Below, in pieces: positions 8,634 to 17,360 of a DNA stretch of 38,390 nt; positions within the stretch are counted from its first letter, which is position 1, and each line of letters begins with the position of its first letter. Below the pieces are notes generated by a model. The model had not been told where the DNA came from, did not search any database, and saw only the letters and a program-made list of their open reading frames with translations. Origin of the DNA: Rhizobium sophorae (GTDB lineage: Bacteria; Pseudomonadota; Alphaproteobacteria; Rhizobiales; Rhizobiaceae). The DNA lies in contig NZ_JABFCN010000026.1 of the NCBI RefSeq assembly GCF_013087515.1, positions 1-38,390 of the forward strand, given 5' to 3'. Position numbers and translations under genes: made by a program.

Positions 8634-9203
8634 ATGGCACAGGAAAGAAGGCCGCAGCGGGACGACCGCCAGAGCCGTGAAGAGCGCGATAGCGAATTCG
8701 TCGACAAGCTTGTCGCGATCAACCGCGTCGCCAAGGTCGTCAAGGGCGGCCGTCGTTTCGGTTTCGCAGCACTCGTCGTCGTCGGCGACCAGAAGGGCCG
8801 CGTCGGCTTCGGCCATGGCAAGGCACGTGAAGTGCCGGAAGCTATCCGCAAGGCAACCGAAGCCGCCAAGCGCGAACTGATCTTCGTACCGCTGCGTGAC
8901 GGCCGTACGCTGCATCACGACGTCCATGGCCGCCATGGCGCCGGCAAGGTTCTGCTGCGCTCGGCCAAGGTCGGTACCGGCATCATCGCCGGCGGTCCGA
9001 TGCGCGCCGTATTCGAGACGCTCGGCATGCACGACGTCGTCGCCAAGTCGACCGGTTCGTCGAACCCCTACAACATGGTTCGCGCCACCTTCGACGCTCT
9101 GAAGCACCAGGTTCACCCGAAGGACATCGCAGCTCAGCGCGGCATCAAGTATGCAACGCTGCAGGCTCGTCGTGGCGCCTCCGGCAACGCCTCTGAAGAA
9201 TAA
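8634..9203 (+). CDS. rpsE: 30S ribosomal protein S5
   Basis: The product is 189 residues. It has the S5 N-terminal dsRNA-binding-like domain ([20 protein letters not shown], near residues 25-44), the block [20 protein letters not shown] and the C-terminal domain with [20 protein letters not shown]5 acts in decoding fidelity and, with S3 and S4, at the mRNA entrance. An in-frame ATG at 8592 would add a basic leader of 14 residues. ATG 8634 is preferred because AGGAAGAGG at 8622-8630 sits just upstream and the length fits rhizobial S5. Confidence 0.97.
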   Translation: MAQERRPQRDDRQSREERDSEFVDKLVAINRVAKVVKGGRRFGFAALVVVGDQKGRVGFGHGKAREVPEAIRKATEAAKRELIFVPLRDGRTLHHDVHGRHGAGKVLLRSAKVGTGIIAGGPMRAVFETLGMHDVVAKSTGSSNPYNMVRATFDALKHQVHPKDIAAQRGIKYATLQARRGASGNASEE

Positions 9204-9217
9204 GAGGAGTTTGACAG

Positions 9218-9427
9218 ATGGCCAAGGCTACTAAGAAGGCTGAAGCGAAGACTGTCACGATCGAACAGATCGGCAGCCCGATTCGCCGTCCGGATGTCCA
9301 GCAGCGCACGCTGATCGGTCTCGGACTGAACAAGATGCACCGTCGCCGCACGCTGGAGGATACTCCTTCCGTTCGTGGCATGATCCGTGCTGTCCAGCAT
9401 CTCGTTCGCGTCGTCGACGAGAAGTGA
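9218..9427 (+). CDS. rpmD: 50S ribosomal protein L30
   Basis: The product is 69 residues, with a short Lys/Ala-rich N-terminal extension before the conserved [20 protein letters not shown] and [21 protein letters not shown]30 is a small peripheral 50S protein found next to S5 and L15 in spc operons. AGAGGAG precedes ATG 9218. rplO starts 16 bp later. Confidence 0.97.
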   Translation: MAKATKKAEAKTVTIEQIGSPIRRPDVQQRTLIGLGLNKMHRRRTLEDTPSVRGMIRAVQHLVRVVDEK

Positions 9428-9443
9428 GACGGAGGAAACGCTC

Positions 9444-9920
9444 ATGAAACTCAATGAAATTAAAGACAACGAAGGCTCGACCCACAGCCGCAAGCGCCTC
9501 GGCCGCGGTATCGGCTCGGGCTCGGGCAAGACTGGTGGTCGCGGCGTGAAGGGTCAGAAGTCCCGTTCGGGCGTCGCCATCAACGGCTTCGAAGGCGGCC
9601 AGATGCCGATCTATCGTCGCCTGCCGAAGCGCGGCTTCAACAACATTTTCGCTTCTGATTTTGTTGTCGTATCGCTGGCCCGTATCCAGACGGCGATCGA
9701 CGCCGGTAAGCTCGATGCCAAGACGACCGTTGACGCAGCTGCCCTCAAGGCTGCTGGTGTCATCCGCCGCGTCAAGGATGGCGTTCGCGTTCTCGCCGAC
9801 GGCGAGATCAAGGCCAAGATCACCATCGTCGTTGCAGGCGCCTCCAAGCCTGCTGTCGAGAAGATCGAAAAGGCCGGCGGCACCGTGACGCTGCTTTCGG
9901 CTCCGGCTGCAGCCGAATAA
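9444..9920 (+). CDS. rplO: 50S ribosomal protein L15
   Basis: The product is 158 residues. It has the Gly/Lys-rich N-terminal extension [20 protein letters not shown] that threads into 23S rRNA and the C-terminal globular part ending in [19 protein letters not shown]15 is a late assembly protein. GGAGGAAA at 9431-9438 supports ATG 9444. The upstream in-frame extension overlaps rpmD and is not used. It is followed by a terminator-like hairpin. Confidence 0.97.
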   Translation: MKLNEIKDNEGSTHSRKRLGRGIGSGSGKTGGRGVKGQKSRSGVAINGFEGGQMPIYRRLPKRGFNNIFASDFVVVSLARIQTAIDAGKLDAKTTVDAAALKAAGVIRRVKDGVRVLADGEIKAKITIVVAGASKPAVEKIEKAGGTVTLLSAPAAAE

Positions 9921-9935
9921 TAATCTGATGATATC

Positions 9936-9966
9936 TCGCCCGGGGTGCTTCACACCGGGCGATTTT
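9936..9966 (+). terminator. Intrinsic terminator-like hairpin after rplO
   Basis: An 8-bp stem pairs TCGCCCGG (9936-9943) with CCGGGCGA (9955-9962). An inner GTG-CTT-CAC closes the loop after one G/A mismatch. TTTT follows at 9963-9966. It begins 15 bp after the rplO stop and separates the ribosomal genes from secY-adk. The remaining 190 bp up to secY have no gene and no clear promoter hexamers. Confidence 0.7.
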
Positions 9967-10154
9967 GCTCCCATATGTGGGCCTCACAAAAACTTGGCTG
10001 GCGCGCCCGCGTCATGCCGGTAAGACTCGAATACAAGGGTGAGGCATGGGGTTGCGTTGCAATCCGTCCTGAGCCCGGTTTTGAATAATTTCATACTGAT
10101 TCCGGGTCCGGCCTGTCCCCCAGAGACGCCGGAATTGGTAGCGCGGAGAAACGC

Positions 10155-11495
10155 ATGGCTTCTGCAGCGGAACAATTGGCATCCAACCTCAATTTCTCGA
10201 CCTTCGCCAAAGCCGAGGATTTGAAGAAGCGCTTGTGGTTCACACTGGCAGCTCTCCTCGTCTACCGACTCGGCACGCATATTCCGCTTCCGGGTCTCAA
10301 TCCCGAAGCCTATGCCCAGGCTTTCCGCGGCCAGGCAGGCGGCATTCTCGGCCTTTTCAACATGTTTTCGGGCGGCGCCGTTGAGCGCATGGCAATCTTC
10401 GCGCTCGGCATCATGCCCTATATCTCTGCCTCGATCATCGTTCAGCTGATGACCTCGGTCGTGCCGGCGCTCGAAAACCTCAAGAAGGAAGGCGAGCAGG
10501 GCCGTAAGATCATCAATCAATATACCCGCTACGGTACCGTTATCCTGGGCGCGCTGCAGGCCTATGGCATTGCCGCCGGCCTTGAGAGCGGCCAGGGCTT
10601 GGTCGTCGATCCGGGCTGGTTCTTCCGCGTCTCCACCGTTCTGACGCTGCTCGGCGGCACGATGTTCCTGATGTGGCTCGGCGAGCAGATCACCTCGCGC
10701 GGCATCGGCAACGGCATCTCGCTGATCATCTTCGCCGGCATCGCCGCCGGCCTTCCCACAGCCCTTGCCGGCACGCTTGAACTCGGCCGCACCGGTGCGC
10801 TGTCGACCCCGCTGATCCTGCTCGTGATCATCGTCGCGATCGCCGTCATTGCCATCATCGTATTTGTCGAGCGCGCCCAGCGCCGGCTGCTGATCCAGTA
10901 TCCGAAGCGCCAGGTCGGCAACCGGATGTTCCAGGGCGATACGTCTCATCTGCCGTTGAAACTCAACACATCAGGTGTCATTCCGGCAATCTTCGCATCG
11001 TCGCTGCTGCTTCTGCCGGCAACGATTGCAGGCTTTGCCAGCACCACGGCAATGCCCTCCTGGGCGACATCGATCGTCGCGGCCCTCGGTCATGGCCAGC
11101 CACTTTATATGGTGCTCTATGCGGCGTTGATCGCCTTCTTCGCCTTCTTCTATACTGCTATTGTCTTCAATCCGAAGGACACGGCTGACAATCTGAAGAA
11201 GCATGGTGGCTTCATTCCCGGCATCCGTCCGGGCGAGCGCACCGCCGAATATATCGACTACGTGCTCACCCGAATCACTGTGATCGGCGCACTCTATCTG
11301 GTCTTCGTCTGCATCCTTCCGGAGATATTGGTGTCGCAAACCGGCATTCCATTAGCCCTTGGTGGGACTTCGCTTTTGATCGTGGTTAGCGTAACTCTTG
11401 ATACGGTTGCACAGATCCAGGGTCACCTGATCGCGCAGCAATACGAGGGCCTGATCAAGAAATCGAAGTTGCGTGGAGGAAAGAGGGGGCGATGA
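10155..11495 (+). CDS. secY: Protein translocase subunit SecY
   Basis: The product is 446 residues with ten predicted membrane segments, typical of SecY. Segment 1 ([20 protein letters not shown]) is followed by the plug region with [20 protein letters not shown], and the end is basic ([12 protein letters not shown]). It forms the SecYEG channel for export and membrane insertion. GGAG at 10145-10148 precedes ATG 10155. The stop overlaps the adk start (ATGA), so the two are likely coupled. The 234-bp gap upstream suggests expression partly separate from the ribosomal genes. Confidence 0.98.
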   Translation: MASAAEQLASNLNFSTFAKAEDLKKRLWFTLAALLVYRLGTHIPLPGLNPEAYAQAFRGQAGGILGLFNMFSGGAVERMAIFALGIMPYISASIIVQLMTSVVPALENLKKEGEQGRKIINQYTRYGTVILGALQAYGIAAGLESGQGLVVDPGWFFRVSTVLTLLGGTMFLMWLGEQITSRGIGNGISLIIFAGIAAGLPTALAGTLELGRTGALSTPLILLVIIVAIAVIAIIVFVERAQRRLLIQYPKRQVGNRMFQGDTSHLPLKLNTSGVIPAIFASSLLLLPATIAGFASTTAMPSWATSIVAALGHGQPLYMVLYAALIAFFAFFYTAIVFNPKDTADNLKKHGGFIPGIRPGERTAEYIDYVLTRITVIGALYLVFVCILPEILVSQTGIPLALGGTSLLIVVSVTLDTVAQIQGHLIAQQYEGLIKKSKLRGGKRGR

Positions 11496-12142
11496 GACTT
11501 ATCCTTTTGGGGCCGCCGGGCGCGGGTAAGGGAACCCAGGCCCAGCGGATCGTGGAAAAGCACGGCATTCCGCAGCTTTCCACGGGGGACATGCTGCGTG
11601 CAGCGGTTAACGCCGGCACCGATGTCGGCAAGCGTGCGAAGGCTGTCATGGACGCCGGCAAGCTCGTCTCGGATGAGATCGTTATCGCCATTGTTTCCGA
11701 GCGTATCGATCAACCCGATTGCGCCAACGGCTTCATCCTCGACGGCTTCCCCAGGACGCTCGTCCAGGCGGACGCCACCGAGGCGATGCTGAAGGCGAAG
11801 GGTCTCGACCTTTCGGTCGTCATCGAATTCCGTGTCAATGACGACGAGCTGGTTCGTCGCGTTGCCGGTCGCTACTCCTGTGCACAGTGCGGCAGCGTCT
11901 ATCATGATACCGATAAGGTTCCGGCTGCCGAGGGTGTGTGCGACAAGTGCGGTTCCACTCACTTCAAGCGCCGTCCTGATGACACTCCGGAGACCATGAC
12001 GGCTCGGCTGCAGGTTTACTACAAGGAGACCTCACCGCTGATCGGCTATTACCATGCCAAGGGCAAACTCAAGTCTGTGGACGGGATGGCGGAGATCGAT
12101 CAGGTGACCGCCGAGGTCGAAAGCATTCTTTCCAAGTTTTAA
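11492..12142 (+). CDS. adk: Adenylate kinase, zinc-type LID
   Basis: The product is 216 residues and catalyses ATP + AMP = 2 ADP in the cytoplasm. The P-loop [10 protein letters not shown] is at residues 7-16, the AMP-site DGFPRT at 84-89, and the LID domain has four cysteines (130, 133, 150, 153; CAQC and CDKC). That pattern predicts a structural zinc, as in Gram-positive enzymes and unlike E. coli Adk. It overlaps secY by four bases. The secY-adk pair before rpsM is the usual alphaproteobacterial order. Confidence 0.97.
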   Translation: MRLILLGPPGAGKGTQAQRIVEKHGIPQLSTGDMLRAAVNAGTDVGKRAKAVMDAGKLVSDEIVIAIVSERIDQPDCANGFILDGFPRTLVQADATEAMLKAKGLDLSVVIEFRVNDDELVRRVAGRYSCAQCGSVYHDTDKVPAAEGVCDKCGSTHFKRRPDDTPETMTARLQVYYKETSPLIGYYHAKGKLKSVDGMAEIDQVTAEVESILSKF

Positions 12143-12364
12143 GGCTTTGAAAATAAACTTGGCGGGACGGTTGCTTTTCAGCAGTGATTCCGCTAAACAC
12201 CGCGCCAACTCGCGACATTCCATGCGATCGGCGCGGATTTCCCAGGGAAGTCCGGGTGCGGTCGTTTTGACATGTTGCGGACGTAAATCTGAACGGGCGG
12301 TTCTCAAGAGCCGCATAACGAAGCCCACTTGCCGGATGGCAACTGGAATGCAAGGAGAACAGGC
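12143..12364 (+). promoter_or_regulatory. adk-rpsM spacer with -35-like TTGACA
   Basis: This 222-bp spacer holds no gene. A perfect TTGACA lies at 12267-12272, but the hexamer 17 bp further on (TGAACG) is a poor -10, so the promoter is only a candidate. A hairpin, GCGGTTC (12297-12303) with GAGCCGC (12308-12314) and loop TCAA, sits about 38 bp before the rpsM ribosome-binding site AAGGAG (12352-12357). An AT-rich inverted repeat CCAAGTTT/AAACTTGG (12132-12139 and 12155-12162) spans the adk stop but lacks a T tract. Confidence 0.35.
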
Positions 12365-12733
12365 GTGGCACGTATCGCTGGCGTCAACATCCCGACTGCG
12401 AAGCGCGTTGTTATTGCGCTGACCTACATTCACGGGATCGGTCCGAAATTCGCACAGGAAATCGTCGAAAAGGTCGGTATCCCGGCCGAACGTCGTGTGC
12501 ATCAGCTGACGGACGCGGAAGTCCTTCAGATCCGCGAAGCCATCGACCGCGACTATCAGGTCGAAGGCGATCTTCGTCGCGATACCGCGATGAACATCAA
12601 GCGCCTGATGGACCTCGGCTGCTACCGCGGCCTGCGTCATCGCCGCGGCCTTCCGGTCCGCGGTCAGCGCACGCATACCAATGCCCGCACCCGCAAGGGT
12701 CCGGCAAAGGCAATCGCTGGCAAGAAGAAGTAA
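12365..12733 (+). CDS. rpsM: 30S ribosomal protein S13
   Basis: The product is 122 residues starting [19 protein letters not shown] from a GTG codon at 12365. AAGGAG seven bases upstream fixes this start. An in-frame ATG at 12329 would add twelve unrelated residues. The C-terminal block [20 protein letters not shown] is present. S13 lies in the 30S head, contacts the P-site tRNA and bridges to L5. A terminator-like hairpin follows the gene. Confidence 0.97.
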   Translation: MARIAGVNIPTAKRVVIALTYIHGIGPKFAQEIVEKVGIPAERRVHQLTDAEVLQIREAIDRDYQVEGDLRRDTAMNIKRLMDLGCYRGLRHRRGLPVRGQRTHTNARTRKGPAKAIAGKKK

Positions 12734-12754
12734 TTTCCGGGAAACCGGGGTGGG

Positions 12755-12783
12755 GAGGCTGGCGGTCTGCGCCGGCCTCTTTT
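12755..12783 (+). terminator. Intrinsic terminator-like hairpin after rpsM
   Basis: A 10-bp stem pairs GAGGCTGGCG (12755-12764) with CGCCGGCCTC (12770-12779), with one T.G pair and loop GTCTG. It is followed by TTTT (12780-12783). It lies 22 bp after the rpsM stop and before rpsK, a place where most bacteria have almost no spacer. Confidence 0.68.
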
Positions 12784-12866
12784 GAGTTTGGAGCGGGACC
12801 ATATAGGCGCCGTTCCGGTGTAGCCGCTGGCATTACGGCGGTGAAGAGATCAACGAAAGGAATACC

Positions 12867-13256
12867 ATGGCTAAGGAAGCCGTCCGCGTTCGCCGTCGCG
12901 AGCGCAAGAATATCTCGTCGGGTGTCGCTCACGTCAACTCGACCTTCAACAACACGATGATCACCATCACCGATGCGCAGGGCAATGCGATCGCCTGGTC
13001 GTCGGCTGGCGCCAAGGGCTTCAAGGGCTCGCGCAAGTCGACCCCGTTCGCTGCCCAGATCGCTGCCGAAGACTGCGCCAAGAAGGCCCAGGAGCACGGC
13101 ATGAAGTCGCTGGAAGTCGAAGTCTGCGGTCCGGGTTCGGGTCGCGAATCGGCTCTGCGCGCGCTCCAGGCTGCAGGTTTCATGATCACGTCCATCCGCG
13201 ACGTGACCCCGATCCCGCACAATGGCTGCCGTCCGCGCAAGAAGCGCCGCGTCTGA
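12867..13256 (+). CDS. rpsK: 30S ribosomal protein S11
   Basis: The product is 129 residues, the standard length. It has the blocks [20 protein letters not shown] and [20 protein letters not shown], ending in the basic tail KKRRV. S11 lies on the 30S platform beside the mRNA exit. AAAGGAAT precedes ATG 12867. rpsD (S4), which follows rpsK in E. coli, is not here; rpoA comes next, as in other alphaproteobacteria. Confidence 0.98.
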   Translation: MAKEAVRVRRRERKNISSGVAHVNSTFNNTMITITDAQGNAIAWSSAGAKGFKGSRKSTPFAAQIAAEDCAKKAQEHGMKSLEVEVCGPGSGRESALRALQAAGFMITSIRDVTPIPHNGCRPRKKRRV

Positions 13257-13269
13257 TCATCGCTCTCGT

Positions 13270-13303
13270 CACCGGTGAGCGCCTGCGCGCTCCCGGTGGT
13301 TTT
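13270..13303 (+). terminator. Intrinsic terminator-like hairpin after rpsK
   Basis: A 12-bp stem with one bulged T pairs CACCGGTGAGCGC (13270-13282) with GCGCTCCCGGTG (13287-13298), loop CTGC, followed by G and TTTT (13300-13303). It starts 14 bp after the rpsK stop. It is among the most stable hairpins of the cluster, so read-through into rpoA must be regulated, partial or helped by a factor. Confidence 0.68.
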
Positions 13304-13311
13304 CAAGCTCG

Positions 13312-13336
13312 GTTGCCACGATTGGATGGTGGCAAC
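13312..13336 (+). other. Hairpin in rpoA leader
   Basis: A perfect 8-bp inverted repeat, GTTGCCAC (13312-13319) with GTGGCAAC (13329-13336) and a 9-nt loop, ends five bases before the rpoA ribosome-binding site GGAAGG (13341-13346). It has no T tract. A folded leader this close could limit ribosome access to rpoA, but the function is unknown. Confidence 0.45.
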
Positions 13337-13353
13337 GAACGGAAGGCAAACTC

Positions 13354-14364
13354 ATGATTCAGAAGAACTGGCAGGAACTGATCAAGCCGAACAAGGTGGA
13401 GTTCTCCTCGAGCTCGCGCACCAGGGCGACGCTTGTCGCCGAACCGCTGGAGCGCGGCTTCGGACTCACCCTCGGCAACGCGCTTCGCCGCGTTCTGCTC
13501 TCCTCGCTGCGCGGTGCTGCCGTCACGGCGGTGCAGATCGATGGCGTGCTGCACGAATTCTCCTCGATTCCGGGCGTCCGCGAAGACGTGACGGACATCG
13601 TGCTCAACATCAAGGAAATCGCCATCAAGATGGATGGCGACGACGCAAAGCGCATGGTCGTGCGTAAGCAGGGCCCGGGTGTTGTCACGGCTGGCGACAT
13701 TCAGACGGTCGGCGATATCGAAATCCTCAACCCCGAGCATGTCATCTGCACGCTCGATGAGGGCGCCGAGATCCGCATGGAGTTCACCGTCAATAACGGC
13801 AAGGGCTACGTTCCGGCCGAACGCAATCGTGCGGAAGATGCTCCGATCGGTCTCATCCCGGTCGACAGCCTCTATTCGCCGGTCAAGAAGGTGTCCTACA
13901 AGGTTGAAAATACCCGCGAAGGACAGGTTCTCGACTACGACAAGCTGAACATGACCATCGAAACCGATGGCTCGATCACCGGCGAAGACGCCGTCGCTTT
14001 TGCGGCGCGCATCCTCCAGGATCAGCTTGGCGTCTTCGTCAACTTCGACGAGCCGCAGAAGGAAACCGAAGAGGAAGCAGTCACCGAACTCGCTTTCAAC
14101 CCGGCTCTCCTGAAGAAGGTGGACGAACTCGAACTGTCGGTCCGTTCGGCAAACTGCCTGAAGAACGACAACATCGTCTACATCGGCGACCTCATTCAGA
14201 AGACCGAAGCAGAAATGCTCCGCACACCGAATTTTGGTCGCAAGTCGCTGAACGAAATCAAGGAAGTTCTCGCTTCCATGGGCCTGCACCTCGGCATGGA
14301 AGTGCCGGCATGGCCGCCCGAGAACATCGAAGATCTCGCCAAGCGTTACGAAGATCAATACTGA
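13354..14364 (+). CDS. rpoA: RNA polymerase subunit alpha
   Basis: The product is 336 residues. The N-terminal dimerisation and assembly domain includes [20 protein letters not shown] (about residues 30-49). A linker joins it to the C-terminal domain with [18 protein letters not shown], where the conserved arginine and surrounding residues contact UP elements and activators. Length and layout match other alphaproteobacterial alpha subunits. GGAAGG at 13341 supports ATG 13354. It is flanked on both sides by hairpin-bearing spacers. Confidence 0.98.
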   Translation: MIQKNWQELIKPNKVEFSSSSRTRATLVAEPLERGFGLTLGNALRRVLLSSLRGAAVTAVQIDGVLHEFSSIPGVREDVTDIVLNIKEIAIKMDGDDAKRMVVRKQGPGVVTAGDIQTVGDIEILNPEHVICTLDEGAEIRMEFTVNNGKGYVPAERNRAEDAPIGLIPVDSLYSPVKKVSYKVENTREGQVLDYDKLNMTIETDGSITGEDAVAFAARILQDQLGVFVNFDEPQKETEEEAVTELAFNPALLKKVDELELSVRSANCLKNDNIVYIGDLIQKTEAEMLRTPNFGRKSLNEIKEVLASMGLHLGMEVPAWPPENIEDLAKRYEDQY

Positions 14365-14371
14365 AAAAACA

Positions 14372-14397
14372 AAAGGCAGGCTCTTTCGGCTGCCTTT
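14372..14397 (+). terminator. Hairpin after rpoA
   Basis: An 8-bp stem pairs AAAGGCAG (14372-14379) with CTGCCTTT (14390-14397), loop of ten bases. The Ts are in the stem and are followed by CCCC, so it is a poor intrinsic terminator and may instead be a 3'-end stabiliser or partial attenuator. It starts eight bases after the rpoA stop. Confidence 0.45.
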
Positions 14398-14487
14398 CCC
14401 CGTCAAACAGCAGGCCGATCGCCTGTATGTGCCAGGAAACGGCAGGCCCACTTAGCGTAAGGGCACCTGCATTAAAGGAGAATAGCA

Positions 14488-14910
14488 ATGCGCCATGGTA
14501 AAGCCGGCCGCAAGCTGAATAGAACTGCAAGCCACCGCAAGGCGATGTTCGCCAATATGGCGGCTTCGCTGATTACCCACGAGCAGATCGTCACGACCCT
14601 GCCGAAGGCCAAGGAAATCCGTCCGATCGTCGAGAAGCTCGTCACGCTCGGCAAGCGCGGCGACCTGCATGCTCGCCGTCAGGCGATCTCGCAGATCCGC
14701 GATGCCGCTGTCGTCTCGAAGCTGTTCGACACGATCGCGACGCGCTACGCCACCCGCAACGGCGGCTACCTGCGCATCATGAAGGCCGGCTTCCGCCAGG
14801 GCGACAATGCCGCCATGGCTGTGATCGAATTCGTTGACCGCGATGCCTATGCCAAGGGCGCTGCCGACAAGGCCCGCGTCGCTGCAGACGAGCAGGCCGT
14901 CGCCGCTTAA
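14488..14910 (+). CDS. rplQ: 50S ribosomal protein L17
   Basis: The product is 140 residues, slightly longer than E. coli L17 (127). It begins [20 protein letters not shown] and keeps the block ALITHE-like [21 protein letters not shown]17 is a 50S assembly protein near the exit tunnel. AAAGGAG precedes ATG 14488. It is the last gene of the supercluster and is followed by the strongest terminator of the window. Confidence 0.98.
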   Translation: MRHGKAGRKLNRTASHRKAMFANMAASLITHEQIVTTLPKAKEIRPIVEKLVTLGKRGDLHARRQAISQIRDAAVVSKLFDTIATRYATRNGGYLRIMKAGFRQGDNAAMAVIEFVDRDAYAKGAADKARVAADEQAVAA

Positions 14911-14933
14911 ATCCTCCGCCCCGGCGGAAACAG

Positions 14934-14965
14934 AACAGCCGGGCTGCAAAGCCCGGCTGTTTTTT
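14934..14965 (+). terminator. Intrinsic terminator closing the ribosomal supercluster
   Basis: A perfect 12-bp stem pairs AACAGCCGGGCT (14934-14945) with AGCCCGGCTGTT (14950-14961), closed by a GCAA tetraloop and followed by TTTTG. It lies 24 bp after rplQ and is a textbook Rho-independent terminator. Confidence 0.92.
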
Positions 14966-14994
14966 GTTTGTGATATAGTGACGGGACCGGTCCA

Positions 14995-15393
14995 TTGCGC
15001 AAAATCATTCAGGCTCGCTCTCCGCAGTTCCTTCGTCTCGCCGCCCTGATTCTTGTTATCGTTCTCGGGCTGGTGCTCCGCAGGTTTGGTTATGCGGCCG
15101 ATCTGCCTTTCATCGTCGTCAAATATGGTGGATCGGCACTCTGGGGAGCGATGGTCTATCTGCTCGTGGCGCTCATTGCGGCAGGGTCACGGCCAGCAGC
15201 AATTGCTGTCACAGCGCTGTTCATAGCGATTTCAGTGGAATTGTTCCGGCTCTATCACACGCCCTGGCTCGATGCGTTTCGGCTGACCACGGCAGGCGCC
15301 CTGCTGCTTGGTCGGGTCTTTTCGCTTTGGAACATGCTGGCTTATGCAATCGGCATCGCCGCGGCCTGCATCTTCGATCCTGTGCGTCGTTGA
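14995..15393 (+). CDS. DUF2809 family membrane protein
   Basis: The product is 132 residues with about four membrane segments and no known catalytic site. The motifs KYGGSALWGAMVYLLVAL, VELFRLYHTPWLDAFR and GRVFSLWNMLAYAIGIA are those of the DUF2809 family of small uncharacterised membrane proteins. The only in-frame start before the first membrane segment is TTG 14995, directly after an in-frame TAG at 14977. No good ribosome-binding site is visible, so expression may be weak or the start may differ. It begins 29 bp after the rplQ terminator and converges with msrQ. Confidence 0.72.
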   Translation: MRKIIQARSPQFLRLAALILVIVLGLVLRRFGYAADLPFIVVKYGGSALWGAMVYLLVALIAAGSRPAAIAVTALFIAISVELFRLYHTPWLDAFRLTTAGALLLGRVFSLWNMLAYAIGIAAACIFDPVRR

Positions 15394-15415
15394 TGCATTC
15401 TCGCCGGTCGCTCGC

Positions 15416-16078
15416 TTACGCCTCAGAAGCCGAAGCCACCGCGCGATTGCGCGGCCGCCCTTGACCCTTCTTCCGGCTGCGTGCGATCGGCCGGTAGGAG
15501 CGGTAGAGGATCAGCGCGATGATCAGCCCGACATAGATATATTGCTCGAGGTCGAGGATTTTGGTCGAGAGCGCGAAGTGCAGCGCCCCGCAGGCGGCGA
15601 TGATGTAGACGAGGCGATGCAGCCAGATCCAATTCTTGCCGAGGCGACGGATCGAGAGATTGTTGGATGTCAGCGCCAGCGGAATGAGCATCGCAAGACC
15701 TGCCATGCCGAACATGATGAAGGGGCGCTTCAGCACGTCGTTGATGACGGCAGCAATATCCATCGCCTGGTCGAGCACCATGTAGACGGTGAAATGCATC
15801 AGCGCGTAATAGAAGGTCAGCAGGCCAAGCGCGCGGCGATAGCGCAGATAGTTCCAGCCGAAGAGCTCACGGGCAGGGGAAACGGCAAGTGTTGCGATCA
15901 GGAAACGGATCGTCCAGATGCCGAGGAAGAGCTCGAAGGTCTTGACCGGATCGGCGCCGAGCTGGTCGGTCGCACCGAGATAGAAAGTCCAGGCCGCAGG
16001 CACGAGCCCGACGACATAAAGCAGCCAGACGGAGGCGGGCTGCCAGCGCTTCGGGATGGCGAGCGACAGTTCAGCCAT
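15416..16078 (-). CDS. msrQ: Heme b membrane subunit MsrQ of methionine sulfoxide reductase
   Basis: The product is 220 residues with about six membrane segments of the ferric-reductase-like fold. Histidines in FYYALMHFTVYMV, WLHRLVYII and ALHFAL are candidate heme ligands. MsrQ passes electrons from the quinone pool to MsrP in the periplasm. The start ATG at 16078-16076 overlaps the msrP stop by one base (TGATG), so the pair is co-translated. The C-terminus is a basic cytoplasmic tail. A much longer open frame upstream is overlap with msrP. Confidence 0.92.
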   Translation of the reverse strand: MAELSLAIPKRWQPASVWLLYVVGLVPAAWTFYLGATDQLGADPVKTFELFLGIWTIRFLIATLAVSPARELFGWNYLRYRRALGLLTFYYALMHFTVYMVLDQAMDIAAVINDVLKRPFIMFGMAGLAMLIPLALTSNNLSIRRLGKNWIWLHRLVYIIAACGALHFALSTKILDLEQYIYVGLIIALILYRSYRPIARSRKKGQGRPRNRAVASASEA

Positions 16079-17025
16079 CAGAAATTCGCCTTCAGGTCCA
16101 TGCCGGCATAAAGGCTCGCCACCTCGTCGGCATAACCGTTGAAGGGCAGGGTGGGGTGGCGGCTCGCGCCGAAGAAGCCACTTTCGCCGATGCGCCGTTC
16201 GGTCGCCTGGCTCCAGCGCGGATGGTCGACCGCTGGATTGACGTTGGCGTAGAAGCCGTATTCCTGCGGATTGGTGACCTGCCAGGTATTCTTGGGCTGC
16301 TGGTCGGTGAGCGTGATCCTGACGATCGATTTGATGCCCTTGAAGCCATATTTCCACGGCACGACCAGGCGGATCGGCGCGCCGTTCTGGTTCGGCAGGG
16401 TTTCGCCATAGAGCCCGACGGCCAGCAGCGTCAGCGGATGGCCCGCCTCATCCAGGCGCAGGCCCTCGACATAGGGCCAGTCGAGCGATTGGAAGAAGCC
16501 TTTCTGCCCAGGCATCTCCTCCGGTCGCACGACGGTTTCGAAGGCAACGTATTTGGCGCTACCGAGTGGCTCCACCTTGTCGAGCAGCGATGCCAGCGGA
16601 AAGCCGTCCCACGGGATGACCATGGACCAAGCCTCGACGCAGCGCATCCGGTAGGTGCGCTCCTCGATCGGGAATTCCTTCATCAGCGCCTCGAGGTCGA
16701 AGGTGCCTGGCTTGTTGACCATGCCGTCGACCTTGATCGTCCAGGGCAGCGGCTTGAAATCGCCGGAAAGAGCTGCGGGATCGCCCTTGTCGAGGCCGAA
16801 CTCATAGAAATTATTGTAGGTCGTGACGTCCTTGATCGGCGTCGGTTTCTCGTCGACCTTGTACTTGCTCTCAACGGCGGAGAGGGCCGCAGCACTCGCC
16901 TTGCCGGCGCTGTACAGCCCCATGGCGCCAAGCGCTGCCGCGCCGAGGAATTCACGACGGCGCACATAGATCTGGCGTGGCGTGATCTCCGATGACGCGA
17001 TCTTCGGTGGGCGATAGCTTGGCAT
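16078..17025 (-). CDS. msrP: Periplasmic methionine sulfoxide reductase MsrP (molybdoenzyme)
   Basis: The product is 315 residues of the sulfite-oxidase fold. A Tat signal with [15 protein letters not shown] spans residues 22-36 and ends near AKASA, consistent with export of a folded molybdopterin protein. Cys129 in MRCVEAWSM is the expected Mo ligand. MsrP repairs oxidised methionine in periplasmic proteins using electrons from MsrQ. AGGAGGTTT lies just upstream of ATG 17025. Longer upstream starts lack ribosome-binding sites and would bury the Tat signal. Confidence 0.94.
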   Translation of the reverse strand: MPSYRPPKIASSEITPRQIYVRRREFLGAAALGAMGLYSAGKASAAALSAVESKYKVDEKPTPIKDVTTYNNFYEFGLDKGDPAALSGDFKPLPWTIKVDGMVNKPGTFDLEALMKEFPIEERTYRMRCVEAWSMVIPWDGFPLASLLDKVEPLGSAKYVAFETVVRPEEMPGQKGFFQSLDWPYVEGLRLDEAGHPLTLLAVGLYGETLPNQNGAPIRLVVPWKYGFKGIKSIVRITLTDQQPKNTWQVTNPQEYGFYANVNPAVDHPRWSQATERRIGESGFFGASRHPTLPFNGYADEVASLYAGMDLKANF

Positions 17026-17360
17026 GTCGAAACCTCCTCGGCGGATATCCTGAAATATAGCCCTTAAACGAACCGCCGGCATGTCTAGATTAGTGTCTAA
17101 GCCTTGAATATTGCTGACGGGAAGCCAATTTTTTGTGTTCGGTCGTGATGGAATAGGCTGTAACAAAACGCCGCGTCGAACCGTATATGATCGATGGGCC
17201 TCGTGGCGCATCTCCCCGGCGTACCGGATTTGGGCTTCCCGGTAGTGACAGCCCCCGTCGATTGGATTAGGACAATTCCAAAAAGCAGCGTTTGCCCGGT
17301 CCGCAGGCTCCATGCCGCCCGGTTTCGCCTGATAATTCCGACACGTCGAGGAAGACACCG
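17026..17360. promoter_or_regulatory. Divergent msrP / ilvD regulatory region
   Basis: These 335 bp hold no gene. On the msrP side there is a TATATT -10-like hexamer (17059-17054, minus strand) with a poor -35. Directly upstream lie two direct repeats of TGTCTA on the + strand (17082-17087 and 17094-17099, 12-bp period), placed as an activator site would be. The ilvD ribosome-binding site GAGGAAG is at 17348-17354. I found no convincing ilvD promoter and no T-box or leader-peptide attenuator. Confidence 0.4.

Noticed and set aside
12132..12162. AT-rich inverted repeat at the adk stop as a terminator
   Set aside because: The stem CCAAGTTT/AAACTTGG is followed by CGGG and not by a T tract, and the loop is 15 bases.
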